A DNA stretch of 64,000 bases, from assembly GCF_030125375.1 (NCBI RefSeq), contig NZ_JASJUU010000003.1, forward strand, positions 262,247 to 326,246. The letters are read 5' to 3'. Origin of the DNA: Pseudoalteromonas umbrosa. GTDB lineage: Bacteria > Pseudomonadota > Gammaproteobacteria > Enterobacterales > Alteromonadaceae. Shown piece by piece: positions 7,391 to 16,443 of this stretch (the stretch's first letter is position 1; every line of letters starts with the position of its first letter). The notes beneath the pieces were generated by a model that did not search any database, was not told the DNA's origin, and worked only from the letters and a program-made list of their open reading frames with translations. A program made the translations under genes and the position numbers.

Positions 7391-9652
7391 TTAGAAGTTA
7401 TAGGCAACGCTGAGCTTTATGCTGCGAGGCAAAATATAACGTCCATTGGCAGCCGCAGGGTTGCGCGGATCACCTTCAGTTAGGCCTTGTTCATCAGTTA
7501 AGTTATCGATGGCAACTTGCACTTGTACTTGTTCCATTGGCTCAAGTGTTAAACCTATATCGATCTTTTCATAGCCATCTAACACAGCACTTGGCGTGTT
7601 TTGAATGTCGCTGTAACGTGAGTCCACTGCTGAGATAGTGCCGTAAACTGTTGCGAACATATCGCCAAGCTCAAATTCATAACTTGGTGTAATACGTAAT
7701 TGCCAATCAGGGATACGTTGTGACTTGTTGCCCGTTAGTGTGGCATCTGGGCTTTGTGCTACTTCACTGTTTTGCAAGGTACCATTTAAGTTGACGCTGA
7801 AACCTGACTCATGGTTGTAGTTAAAATCTATTTCAATACCATGTGCTTCAGTGGTAAAGCGCTGTGCAGGTAAATCTGGACGAATCGAGAACGACTCGCC
7901 CTTGACTTCATTTGCAAAAAGCGTTGCGAAGAAGTCCATGTTTTCACCCATGAACTTGTAGCCGACTTCACTTTGTGCAACTTCTTTTATCAGCTCATCA
8001 CCTGCAGAATAATCATCAAAGTTGTCTCTGAAATCGTCAAAGTAAGGCATTTTAAAGCCTTTGTTGAAACGTACAAAAACGCCACTTTGATCATCCAATT
8101 TGTAATCAGTACCAACTGTCCATGATGTTTTGCGTGCACTGTAGTCAACTGATTTAGTGATCACGCCGTCTAAACCTTCATCAACGGTATAATCTACTTG
8201 ATGGCGTTCATTACGAAGGCCTAAATCAAAAGTTAAGTTATCAGTGGCTGTGTAACTATGGGTCGTATAAAAGGCAAGGGTCGTCGCATCGCCATTGCTG
8301 TTGATGTCGTAGTTAAAGCCACACCCTTCAAATGAATCGTTACACGCAATGCCTGTCAGCATTTCACCGCCTTGTTCTAAAACATGGTATGCGGTATTAC
8401 CTAGGCTCCACCAATCTTTGGCCGAGGTCGTTGCGGTGTAAATACCAAAGGCACTGTTAATTACGCCGAAATCTTTGCTCAGTGCTAAGTCATTGGTAAA
8501 GGCTTCAATATCTTTGAGTACTACCCAACGGCCATAGTCCTGAACACGCGTGTCGGCGCCATATTCTTTACCCGTTGCAACACCTATTGCGCTTACGCCA
8601 TTGTCAGCAACTTCTGATAAATTCATAGCATTACCAGCAGGAACTAGACCATAAGTATTTGCTTTACCTTGGGTTAAACTAAAGCGGTCGATAAAATGCC
8701 AGTCATTACCAAGCTCAAGAGAAATACTACCGCCAGAGACATGGCCGTCCCAGCCTCGACCTTCGGCTAAATCAATATCAACTTGGCCGTTTCCTGCAGA
8801 AACAGTAGCTTGACGATTTAATGTGCCTAACTGCGTATATTCAGCATCAACTCCAGCTTCATTGAGTGGCGTAGGAAGATACCATGCACCTGTATCATCT
8901 GTTTGGCGAGTGTAGACGTTGATTTCACCATTCTCTAATTCTTTGGTGAGTTTAATGGTAAATTGATGGCCTTTTTCAGAGGTGAAACCCGCATCACGGA
9001 TCCCTGATGAGCGCTTGATGTAGCCGCCCACCATATAATATAAGTCTTCGCTGACTTCACCACTTAAGACGCCATCGATACGTTGCAGGCCATAATCTGA
9101 AGTCGTGTATTTAAAGGTGCCTTCAGTGTCTGCTTGTCCACGTTTAAGTCGGAAGTTGGTTGTTAATCCCGGTTGTCCGTTAGACAATACTGGGTTTGGT
9201 CCGCCTCTAAGCCCTTCCATCATTGAGATGGTTTCATCAAGGCGGAAAATAGACGAATTTTCTAAAAATGACAATGTTGGAGCTGGGTAAACCGGCGAAC
9301 CATCAAGGCTGACTGTTAAAAATGGGGCATCCCCACTTGAAGTGAACCCTCTAACATTGATGTTAGCACCAGACTCACCGCCAGAACTTTCTACCCAAAC
9401 TCCAGGGATGGCCTTGAATAAATCAGCTGTACTCTTTGGTGCGAGTCGTTCAATGAGAGATTCATCAACATTAGTAACGGCGTATGCGGCATCTACTTTA
9501 CGGATCCCCATACCACCTGGTGTACCAGAAATAACAATGGTCTCGACCTTGTCTTTGGCTTTATTTTGTTGCTCAGCGTTGGCTACATTTGAATATGTAA
9601 TTGCGGCCATAACCGCTGCTGCAAGTGCAGAATACTTCTTGCCTAGGTTCAC
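7391..9652 (-). CDS. TonB-dependent outer-membrane receptor, probably for trehalose or a related glucoside
   Basis: A large TonB-dependent receptor: signal peptide, a plug domain with the TonB-box-like region E-T-I-V-I-S-G, N-I-N-V-R-G-F and E-G-L-R-G-G, then a 22-strand-type barrel ending S-V-A-Y-N-F. I place the start at a GTG (9652) with AGGGAG at 9661-9666. This gives M-N-L-G-K-K-Y and a hydrophobic core cleaved after A-N-A. The frame is open to a GTG at 9727, but that adds 25 polar residues before the signal peptide and lacks a ribosome site. It diverges from a LacI regulator, and a LacI-type palindrome lies about 155 bases upstream, so the substrate is inferred from trehalase and the MFS gene nearby. 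Confidence 0.85.
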   Translation of the reverse strand: MNLGKKYSALAAAVMAAITYSNVANAEQQNKAKDKVETIVISGTPGGMGIRKVDAAYAVTNVDESLIERLAPKSTADLFKAIPGVWVESSGGESGANINVRGFTSSGDAPFLTVSLDGSPVYPAPTLSFLENSSIFRLDETISMMEGLRGGPNPVLSNGQPGLTTNFRLKRGQADTEGTFKYTTSDYGLQRIDGVLSGEVSEDLYYMVGGYIKRSSGIRDAGFTSEKGHQFTIKLTKELENGEINVYTRQTDDTGAWYLPTPLNEAGVDAEYTQLGTLNRQATVSAGNGQVDIDLAEGRGWDGHVSGGSISLELGNDWHFIDRFSLTQGKANTYGLVPAGNAMNLSEVADNGVSAIGVATGKEYGADTRVQDYGRWVVLKDIEAFTNDLALSKDFGVINSAFGIYTATTSAKDWWSLGNTAYHVLEQGGEMLTGIACNDSFEGCGFNYDINSNGDATTLAFYTTHSYTATDNLTFDLGLRNERHQVDYTVDEGLDGVITKSVDYSARKTSWTVGTDYKLDDQSGVFVRFNKGFKMPYFDDFRDNFDDYSAGDELIKEVAQSEVGYKFMGENMDFFATLFANEVKGESFSIRPDLPAQRFTTEAHGIEIDFNYNHESGFSVNLNGTLQNSEVAQSPDATLTGNKSQRIPDWQLRITPSYEFELGDMFATVYGTISAVDSRYSDIQNTPSAVLDGYEKIDIGLTLEPMEQVQVQVAIDNLTDEQGLTEGDPRNPAAANGRYILPRSIKLSVAYNF

Positions 9653-10090
9653 AGGAGCTGCTCCCTTGGTTGTGTCATATGTGTTGTCATAATGGCCGAC
9701 TTGCGCGCCGGCATCGCTTTTCGCCACAAAACTGAACTAAGTTATTTTGTAATTCAGCGTATTTTTAATTGGTTTGCACTGGGCGTTATTCTAAAATAGA
9801 ACTTTATGCAAACGTTTGCAATAGGGTGTTGCGATATTTTTTTACCTTGGGTTTACCTTATGCCGCATGTGAATGCTTTTTTATAACTTAAGGGCTGTAG
9901 GTGGAGATAACAAAAACAAAGGGTTAATAAAGAAACATCTTTAAACGAAAATAACTGAGGCGACCAGCCTTTCTCTGTGGATGAATGCGCTTGGTTAGTT
10001 TAATCTAATGGCTTGAACAGTATTGTGGGTATCAGCCCATAAAGTCATGCCAAAGCATTGTAAAATGCGCTTTGATGTAGTGGATGGGCT
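9653..10090. other. Divergent control region between TonB receptor and LacI regulator
   Basis: About 440 bases with no convincing gene. It holds the receptor leader, one LacI-type operator (9807-9820) and AT-rich sequence around 9840-9950. The LacI gene has only a weak ribosome site (GGATGGG). I see no second operator directly before the regulator gene. Confidence 0.6.
9807..9820. promoter_or_regulatory. LacI-family operator upstream of the TonB receptor
   Basis: A perfect 14-bp palindrome, TGCAAACGTTTGCA, with the central CG typical of LacI/GalR-family operators. It shares TGCAAACG and TTGCA with the site before the MFS gene. The neighbouring LacI regulator is the probable ligand. Confidence 0.82.
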
Positions 10091-11098
10091 ATGCAACAAA
10101 AAAAACTAAAACTGGCAGATCTGGCTAAGCTGGCTGGTGTTTCAACGTCGACAGCGTCACGGGCTCTAAATGATAATCCTTTAATCAAGTTAGAAACACG
10201 TGAGCGAATTCAGCAGCTCGCAAAAGAGCATAACTTTAGTTTAAATGCCGCAGCGAGCCGACTTCGATTGCAAAAAACCAAAGTTATCGCGGTGTTGATT
10301 AATCTTGATTCAGAAACAGAGCAGTCTATTGATGACCCGTTTTTACTCAAAGTGGTGAGTGATATTAATCTGGCGGTTAATCGTCAAGGGTACGAGCTGT
10401 TATTGTCTAATTCATTTATGGCCGGAGAAGATTGGCACGGATACTTTATCGATGGACGCCGAGCAGACGGAGTCATTGTGGTAGGTCAAGGCAAGCAGCA
10501 GGCGTTAATAGAAGCCGCATCCAAAGCGGGTATGCCATTGGTTGTGTGGGGCGACCCAAAAACCAAGGCGGATTATGTCATTGTGGGCAGTGATAATTTC
10601 CTAGGAGGGAAGATTGCGGCGGAACATTTGATGTCAAAAGGGTGCAAAGCGCCGTTGTTTTTAGGGGAGCCTGAGCATGCTGAGTTGGGTGAGCGATATA
10701 ACGGCTTTTGTACAGCAATTAAGAGCGCGGGGCTAACAGAGCAATGCCAGCTGTTGAAAATAGACATTACCAGCCAAGCCGCCTATGAGGCGATAAATCA
10801 TAAATTACGCAATGATGGACTTGATTTTGATGGTATTTTTGCCTGTAGTGATATGGTCGCTTTAGGTGCGATGAAAGCACTAAAAGAACGGTATGTGAGT
10901 ATTCCAAATGACGTACATGTCGTGGGGTTTGATGATATTGCAATGGCAGATATTAGTTTTCCGTCGCTAACGACGGTTAGACAGGATACTAAGCAAGCCG
11001 GTGAGCTCTTGGTGAGTAAGTTACTTGCTCAGTTAGACGGGGAGCAGGTTGCTTCTAGTCAATTGGAAATCACATTGATTGAACGCCAATCTAGCTAG
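10091..11098 (+). CDS. LacI-family transcriptional regulator of the trehalose locus
   Basis: A 335-residue repressor-type protein. The N-terminal helix-turn-helix reads L-A-D-L-A-K-L-A-G-V-S-T-S-T-A-S-R-A-L, with the hinge helix following, then a periplasmic-binding-protein-like ligand domain (G-V-I-V-V-G-Q-G, G-F-C-T-A-I, F-A-C-S-D-M-V-A-L-G, V-G-F-D-D-I, P-S-L-T-T-V-R-Q). It lies between the receptor and the transporter-trehalase pair, and both flanking promoters carry the same palindrome. I infer that it senses trehalose or a related glucoside and represses these genes in its absence; the inducer is not shown by the sequence. Confidence 0.9.
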   Translation: MQQKKLKLADLAKLAGVSTSTASRALNDNPLIKLETRERIQQLAKEHNFSLNAAASRLRLQKTKVIAVLINLDSETEQSIDDPFLLKVVSDINLAVNRQGYELLLSNSFMAGEDWHGYFIDGRRADGVIVVGQGKQQALIEAASKAGMPLVVWGDPKTKADYVIVGSDNFLGGKIAAEHLMSKGCKAPLFLGEPEHAELGERYNGFCTAIKSAGLTEQCQLLKIDITSQAAYEAINHKLRNDGLDFDGIFACSDMVALGAMKALKERYVSIPNDVHVVGFDDIAMADISFPSLTTVRQDTKQAGELLVSKLLAQLDGEQVASSQLEITLIERQSS

Positions 11099-11174
11099 TG
11101 CATTGGTGTCAATCAAGTGTGAAAATCCAGATAAAGAGTGGCAGAAATGATTAACAGCCGTTATTACATTTTAA

Positions 11175-11192
11175 AATGCAAACGATTGCATT
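11175..11192. promoter_or_regulatory. LacI-family operator upstream of the MFS-trehalase operon
   Basis: AATGCAAACGATTGCATT, an 18-bp near-perfect palindrome around a central CG, 55 bases before the MFS start codon. It matches the operator at 9807-9820 and links receptor, transporter and trehalase into one local regulon. Confidence 0.82.
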
Positions 11193-11246
11193 ATTCGTAT
11201 ATGAGCGCTAGACTGATTTAAACTTACAGTATTTACGAGTCTTTCA

Positions 11247-12488
11247 ATGCACAATATGCGAACTATTTTGGCTATGGGAGCCTGCTACTTTTTATTTGCA
11301 ATATTGCTCAATAGCGTTGGTACCGTTATTTTGCAAGCAATCAACACGTTTGGTGTGTCTAAAGCGCAAGCTGCGTCTTTAGAGGGGTTTAAAGATTTAC
11401 CCATTGCAATTGTCTCCTTTTTGGTTGCTTCATTTATTCCTCGAATAGGTTATAAATTTGCACTGTTAGGCGGCTTATCTTTGGTCACCATCATGTGCTT
11501 GGTCACGCCTATCGCTGGCAGTTTTTGGGCGCTCAAAGCATTATTTGCAGCTGTTGGCTGCGCATTCGCGATTGTCAAAGTATCTGTTTATGCCTTAATT
11601 GGCCAAGTCACCGACTCGACTAAGTCACACTCGAGTTTATTAAACACCATTGAAGGTGTATTCATGGTGGGCGTACTTAGCGGCTATTGGGTATTTGCTG
11701 CATTTTTGAGTGAGGATATTGCCTCGAATAATTGGTTGAATGTCTACTACTTACTATGTGCACTATCAATCATCACTATGTGCCTAGTGTGGTTTGCCAA
11801 AATTGATAAACCGGCAAATCAGATACTCAGTCACGGCAGTGCGAAAAGCGATTTCTTTAATATGTTGCGCTTAACTTATCAGCCACTTGTCTTGGTATTT
11901 GTGATTAGCGCGTTTTTGTATGTGTTGATTGAACAAGGTGTTGGCACATGGCTACCCACCTTTAATAACCAAGTACTCAATTTACCCGTTGATGTGAGCG
12001 TTCAGCTAAGCAGTATTTTTGCGGCTAGCTTGGCGATTGGCCGTTTGGCTGCGGGCCAAATCCTGAAAAAAGTAGATTGGTATCTCTTTTTAAATATCTG
12101 CCTTGCAGGTATGGCCGTATTGGTTTTATTGACTTTACCGATGACCAAAGACTTGCCACAAACCCAAGTCACGAGCGTATTTAATGCGCCTACCGCCGCG
12201 TACCTAATGCCATTAATAGGGTTGCTTATGGCGCCTATTTATCCAGTGATCAATTCAATTATGTTAAGCAGCCTTGAGAAACACCGTCACGCTGCGATGA
12301 CAGGGCTTATAGTCGTTTTCTCAGCCCTTGGCGGGACGACGGGCTCATTAATTACAGGCTTTGTATTTGAATACATGAGCGGTCAGCATGCCTTTTATAT
12401 GTCATTAATTCCAATGGCAATTATCACAGTTACCTTATTTCTATTTAAAAAGCGTGCTCAACAAGTAGCGTGCTCGTCAGCAGTTTAA
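11247..12488 (+). CDS. MFS sugar transporter, putative trehalose permease
   Basis: A 413-residue major-facilitator protein with about 12 membrane segments split by a charged central loop (residues ~190-210). Opening helices carry G-A-C-Y-F-L-F-A and a long A-rich helix; the seventh helix region has Y-V-L-I-E-Q-G-V-G-T-W-L-P, as in FucP-like and related sugar:H+ symporters. An ATG at 11256 is an alternative start. The trehalase start lies 14 bases after its stop, so the two form an operon behind the 11175 operator. It probably brings the intact disaccharide across the inner membrane, since the trehalase has no signal peptide. Confidence 0.82.
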   Translation: MHNMRTILAMGACYFLFAILLNSVGTVILQAINTFGVSKAQAASLEGFKDLPIAIVSFLVASFIPRIGYKFALLGGLSLVTIMCLVTPIAGSFWALKALFAAVGCAFAIVKVSVYALIGQVTDSTKSHSSLLNTIEGVFMVGVLSGYWVFAAFLSEDIASNNWLNVYYLLCALSIITMCLVWFAKIDKPANQILSHGSAKSDFFNMLRLTYQPLVLVFVISAFLYVLIEQGVGTWLPTFNNQVLNLPVDVSVQLSSIFAASLAIGRLAAGQILKKVDWYLFLNICLAGMAVLVLLTLPMTKDLPQTQVTSVFNAPTAAYLMPLIGLLMAPIYPVINSIMLSSLEKHRHAAMTGLIVVFSALGGTTGSLITGFVFEYMSGQHAFYMSLIPMAIITVTLFLFKKRAQQVACSSAV

Positions 12489-12502
12489 GTCGAGGATTAA
12501 TA

Positions 12503-13990
12503 ATGAAGTTTGAGCATAGTCGCTTGTTTAAAGACGTACAATTGTCAGGTATTTTCACTGACAGTAAAACGTTTGCTGATGCTATTCCAAAGCCATCTTG
12601 GCAGGCCGTATGTGACTTTTATGAAGAGTTACAACCTAAAGATTTAAAGGCCTTTGTTAACCTTCATTTCGATTTCGCACCAGCGCCAGAGCTAGAAACA
12701 CTCGATACGATTGAGTCTGTCCCTGATTACATTGAACAGCTTTGGAGTAGGTTAACGAGGGAAGCTGGTGAGAAAGACGCAAGCTCGCTTTTGGCATTGC
12801 CTAAGCCATATGTTGTGCCTGGTGGACGATTTAACGAAATTTATTATTGGGATAGTTATTTTACAGCACTTGGCCTGATGGACTCTGGTCGAGAAGCGCT
12901 TGTAGAGAATATGCTGGATAATTTTTGTAGTTTAATTAATTCGTTGGGGCATATACCAAATGGTAATCGCAGCTACTACGCAACCCGCTCCCAACCACCT
13001 GTGACTGCATTAATGGTTGATTTGCTTTGGGATACAAAGCATACAGATCCACAGTGGTTAAATAGAGTGACATCAGCGTTAAGTCGTGAGTATGACTTTT
13101 GGATGAGAGGGCAAGAGAAGTTATCGTCTAAAGGGAATACCCATGCCCGTGTTGTGATGATGCCTTGTGGCGGTGTACTTAATCGCTATTGGGATAATGA
13201 AGCTCTACCAAGGCCTGAGTCATATCGAGAGGATTTGGAAGATGCCAAACACCTTAGTGCAGAGCAAAAGCTCGCATTTTATCGAAATATACGTGCTGCT
13301 TGTGAGTCTGGGTGGGATTTTAGTAGCCGTTGGTTAAGAGAGCCAAGTGACTTAAAAACCATCGCCACAACAGATATGGTACCGATCGACTTAAATGCTT
13401 TGCTATATTTTTTAGAATCGCAATTAGCTCGCTGTTATCTAGCTTTAAATCGCCATACTGAATTTAAAAGAATGGACAAAAAAGCAAAATCACGCGCAGA
13501 TCTGATAGGTCAGTATATGTGGGATGAGCAAGCAAGCTGGTATGTTGATTATGATATTGCTAACAATGCTCAGCGAGACGTGCAAACGATGGCTGGGGCT
13601 ACAGCGCTATTTTTTAACTTAGTTAAAGACGCCAGTCATGCGCTGCGCATGTCTAAGAAAATCATGTCCGATTTTTACAAAGTTGGTGGGCTTGTTACCA
13701 CACTTAACGAAACCTCTCAGCAATGGGATAGTCCAAACGGTTGGGCACCGCTTCAGTGGTTTGGTGTAAAAGGCTTATTAAACTATGGTTTTGATTGCGA
13801 AGCAGAGCAGGTTGGGAAAAGCTGGTTGAATACACTAGAGTCAAACTTTGCTATTAATAAGTGTTTGCTAGAAAAATACAATGTCATTGATTTGAATAAA
13901 ACGGCCCAAGGTGGAGAATATATTGTTCAACAAGGCTTTGGCTGGACTAATGGCGTAGCTTGTCGATTATATAAGTTGTTTGGACATTAA
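12503..13990 (+). CDS. treF: Cytosolic alpha,alpha-trehalase (GH37)
   Basis: A 495-residue glycoside hydrolase family 37 enzyme that splits trehalose into two glucoses. Both family signatures are present: P-G-G-R-F-N-E-I-Y-Y-W-D-S-Y at about residues 108-121 and Q-W-D-S-P-N-G-W-A-P-L-Q-W near residue 410. There is no signal peptide, so it is the cytosolic TreF type rather than periplasmic TreA. The frame is open from 12470, but GAGGA at 12491-12496 and lack of overlap support the ATG at 12503. Co-transcribed with the MFS transporter. Confidence 0.93.
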   Translation: MKFEHSRLFKDVQLSGIFTDSKTFADAIPKPSWQAVCDFYEELQPKDLKAFVNLHFDFAPAPELETLDTIESVPDYIEQLWSRLTREAGEKDASSLLALPKPYVVPGGRFNEIYYWDSYFTALGLMDSGREALVENMLDNFCSLINSLGHIPNGNRSYYATRSQPPVTALMVDLLWDTKHTDPQWLNRVTSALSREYDFWMRGQEKLSSKGNTHARVVMMPCGGVLNRYWDNEALPRPESYREDLEDAKHLSAEQKLAFYRNIRAACESGWDFSSRWLREPSDLKTIATTDMVPIDLNALLYFLESQLARCYLALNRHTEFKRMDKKAKSRADLIGQYMWDEQASWYVDYDIANNAQRDVQTMAGATALFFNLVKDASHALRMSKKIMSDFYKVGGLVTTLNETSQQWDSPNGWAPLQWFGVKGLLNYGFDCEAEQVGKSWLNTLESNFAINKCLLEKYNVIDLNKTAQGGEYIVQQGFGWTNGVACRLYKLFGH

Positions 13991-14210
13991 TAGTTTTTTG
14001 TATCCTTCCTATAGGTAAGTATCTTTTGTGGGCTTACCTATGAAAACCTTAGTGTTCAACTTGATAAATACACTTATAAAAAGTACTTTACTTTTTTATC
14101 TCTTAACATCGCTAAACCAATTGCATAGATAAAATAAGCTCAAGTTATTGATTCGTTAGATATGAAAATGGAGTTTGGTTTAGACGAAACTATAGGATGG
14201 TAGAGAGAAA

Positions 14211-14234
14211 AAAGCGCCTTAAAAAAGGCGCTTT
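14211..14234 (-). terminator. Terminator downstream of the His-rich lipoprotein gene
   Basis: A 10-bp perfect stem (14211-14220 with 14225-14234) with an AAAA loop. Reading the minus strand it is followed by TTTCTCTC, so it mainly serves the lipoprotein gene; it may also stop transcripts arriving from the trehalase side. Confidence 0.75.
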
Positions 14235-14274
14235 GGCTCACAATCAAGAGACATACACATTATACCCGGGAGTA

Positions 14275-15639
14275 TTAGTGTGTGTGTTCGCCTCCTTTTT
14301 CAATACCTAACCAAACTAGTCTTTCTGGTGTGAAATCTAGTTCAATTTCAACTTTTACTTCTGCCGTTTCAAGGTCATAACCTAATACGTGCTGTGCATT
14401 TGAGTCAGTCACATAAGCAATGTTTTCAGCGCCTGAGAATGCAATGCTAAAAACGGCACCTTCAGGGATAGCTGATAGCTCATGCTCATGCACTTTTACT
14501 GAATGTGCCACTTCCCAATGATGCTCATCACCTTCTGCGTGTTGTTCAAAAATAGTGAGTACACCAGCAGTGTCTAATACTGCAGCATGAGAGCCATCAT
14601 AGTTGAAGCTACCACCTGCAAATCTGTAGTTTTCTGTCGCTGACCAATCAATCTTTTCAATCTCGCCATGCTCTGCATCAACAACAACTAACTCAGTACC
14701 TGCAACACCAATAAATTGATGACTGTTTTCGTGACCAATTAGTAAACCAATACGTTGGTTTTCAGCGAAGCTGTCAGGGTTAACAATTTTAGTGGCAACA
14801 AATTCACCGTTTTCTTCTGCGATAACGACAACACCATCACCACATGCAAAAGACACATGCTCGTGGTTTTGTGCACTACCGTGAAGTGCAGGGCAAGTTA
14901 CATCAAATACCTTTTCCTGGTCAAAATGGTCACCATGCTTATGATAAAGGCCAATTTGCGTTGGTAAAGTTGACTCTGTTTGTGGGTCACGAATAGTACT
15001 AAAAGTATATTCACCACGTGATTGCGCTGCACCATGCATGTTTGTGTCGTAGTGAATTTCAGCTACTTTGTCTTTGTCACCACTGATGTAGGTCTCAGAA
15101 AATACAACCACTTCTGCGTTGACCGCGTCTTCACCACTACCATCGAAGAAAATTGCAGTGCTGCTTTCGCCATTTGTAACATGAGCAGGTTTCACATGGT
15201 CAAAAGAAACGTCGCTAAGCTTTGGCTCTTCTTCATAAGGGTGCATGTGGTCGCCATGGTCTTCTTGCCAAATGCCGCCATCGATGAATTCAACACGGCC
15301 TTGTTCAGACTGAACAAGAACTGCGTAACGGCTATTTTCTGTTGCGTAAACTCTATTAGCATAATTACTTGATGTAAGTTCACCAGCAACTTCTTTGTGC
15401 TTAATATCCAAAACATGTACTGAGTTTATGCCAGGGGAAGTGATTAATAAGCGACCGGCTTCACTTACTGAATCATGATCATGATCGTGTCCTTCATGGC
15501 CGTGATCGTCATGACCCTTGTCTTGCTCGACTACTTCTTCAACAGGAGCGTGTTCTACGATTGTTGTTTTTGTGTCACCACAAGCTGCTAGCAATGCTGT
15601 TGCGACCGCAACTGAGAGTAATTTGTGTGTGTGTTTCAT
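14275..15639 (-). CDS. His-rich beta-propeller lipoprotein, AztD-like zinc-binding protein
   Basis: A 454-residue lipoprotein: signal peptide with lipobox L-A-A-C (C20), then a stretch at about residues 41-58 rich in His and Asp, then repeating beta-sheet blades (N-S-V-H-V-L-D, R-V-E-F-I-D-G, V-V-V-D-A-E-H-G, A-A-V-L-D-T-A-G) that suggest a propeller. Many further His occur, including a C-terminal H-T-H. The layout resembles AztD, a periplasmic zinc chaperone that loads an ABC-transporter binding protein, but here it is membrane-anchored and no azt/znu transporter is adjacent. A strong Zur box upstream supports a zinc-scavenging role. Terminator at 14211. Confidence 0.75.
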   Translation of the reverse strand: MKHTHKLLSVAVATALLAACGDTKTTIVEHAPVEEVVEQDKGHDDHGHEGHDHDHDSVSEAGRLLITSPGINSVHVLDIKHKEVAGELTSSNYANRVYATENSRYAVLVQSEQGRVEFIDGGIWQEDHGDHMHPYEEEPKLSDVSFDHVKPAHVTNGESSTAIFFDGSGEDAVNAEVVVFSETYISGDKDKVAEIHYDTNMHGAAQSRGEYTFSTIRDPQTESTLPTQIGLYHKHGDHFDQEKVFDVTCPALHGSAQNHEHVSFACGDGVVVIAEENGEFVATKIVNPDSFAENQRIGLLIGHENSHQFIGVAGTELVVVDAEHGEIEKIDWSATENYRFAGGSFNYDGSHAAVLDTAGVLTIFEQHAEGDEHHWEVAHSVKVHEHELSAIPEGAVFSIAFSGAENIAYVTDSNAQHVLGYDLETAEVKVEIELDFTPERLVWLGIEKGGEHTH

Positions 15640-15705
15640 ATTTCTTTCAATTATTAGAGTAGTAAATTAGCAGGAAATGTTAATAGAGACGCCTGCAAAT
15701 GGAAT

Positions 15706-15718
15706 GTTATAAAATAAC
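15706..15718. promoter_or_regulatory. Secondary Zur-box-like element
   Basis: GTTATAAAATAAC, the same half-sites as the stronger site 14 bases further upstream but with an imperfect centre. It could be a second, weaker Zur site or simply AT-rich promoter sequence. Confidence 0.45.
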
Positions 15719-15731
15719 AATTTGTGATTAT

Positions 15732-15744
15732 GTTATACTATAAC
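15732..15744. promoter_or_regulatory. Zur box upstream of the His-rich lipoprotein
   Basis: GTTATACTATAAC, a palindrome matching the gammaproteobacterial Zur core GTTATANTATAAC. It lies about 93 bases before the lipoprotein start codon, a suitable position for repression under zinc sufficiency. Confidence 0.82.
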
Positions 15745-15938
15745 GTGATTCTTGTGCAAGGAAGAATTTGCATTAATCTTAAATTTGTACCTTGCTCAGT
15801 ACTAAAATATGAACTGCTGAATTACAGAGGGAACTGATGAAAAAGTGTAATTATTTCTTGTGCTTAAAATTGAATTACAGCGAGTGTGGCAAAGTGGAGG
15901 GTGGTTGAGGTAAGCACGAATGTGCCATATAAATTGGT

Positions 15939-16283
15939 TTATTCAGATAAAAACAGGACTCTAATTGCAATAGCGACGAACACTACTAGAACCAAAATAA
16001 CCTCAATTTTATGTACTATTGATTTTGTTTTTTTATTTTTCTTTTGATCTTTAGAAGTCACTTTTAAATCCTCGTTGGGGTGGCGCTTTTCATAGGCTGC
16101 GTTCGCTTTTTTGGCAAATTCAGCTCGTTTCTTTGGGCTTAAACTCTGATTAATTGAGCTCTGGTAATCTACAACCTTTCCTTTTGCGACCCTTGCTTTA
16201 GGTGCACTACACATGACTACCTCGGATTGAAAGCCATAAATACAACCATCACAACTGCATCTCACTTTGGTTGAACTACTCAC
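15939..16283 (-). CDS. Small tail-anchored protein with N-terminal Cys cluster
   Basis: A 114-residue protein. The N-terminus has C-S-C-D-G-C and another Cys at residue 25, which could bind zinc or an iron-sulfur cluster. The middle is basic (K-K-R-A-E-F-A-K-K-A-N-A-A-Y-E-K-R and a long K-rich stretch), and the last ~20 residues are one hydrophobic helix, so it is probably anchored by its C-terminus with the Cys domain in the cytosol. The only possible start is a GTG with a poor ribosome site. I do not recognise the family; it sits between the Zur-controlled gene and the divergent WD40-type lipoprotein. Confidence 0.5.
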   Translation of the reverse strand: MSSSTKVRCSCDGCIYGFQSEVVMCSAPKARVAKGKVVDYQSSINQSLSPKKRAEFAKKANAAYEKRHPNEDLKVTSKDQKKNKKTKSIVHKIEVILVLVVFVAIAIRVLFLSE

Positions 16284-16443
16284 TACTACTTTTACATTAT
16301 AGTACTTTTATCTTGTGATGTCGTTTAATTTTTCTAAATAAATAGGAGTTATGTCCGATAATATAATAATAGGGTAAAACTTAATGTTTAGAAAGGATTG
16401 AGCTTAGGCGAACAAAGGAAGAAGCAGTATGGGGAGAGCACCT

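Noticed and set aside
9105-9692. Plus-strand frames opposite the TonB receptor N-terminus
   Set aside because: Antisense shadows of a gene with a clear signal peptide and plug domain on the other strand.
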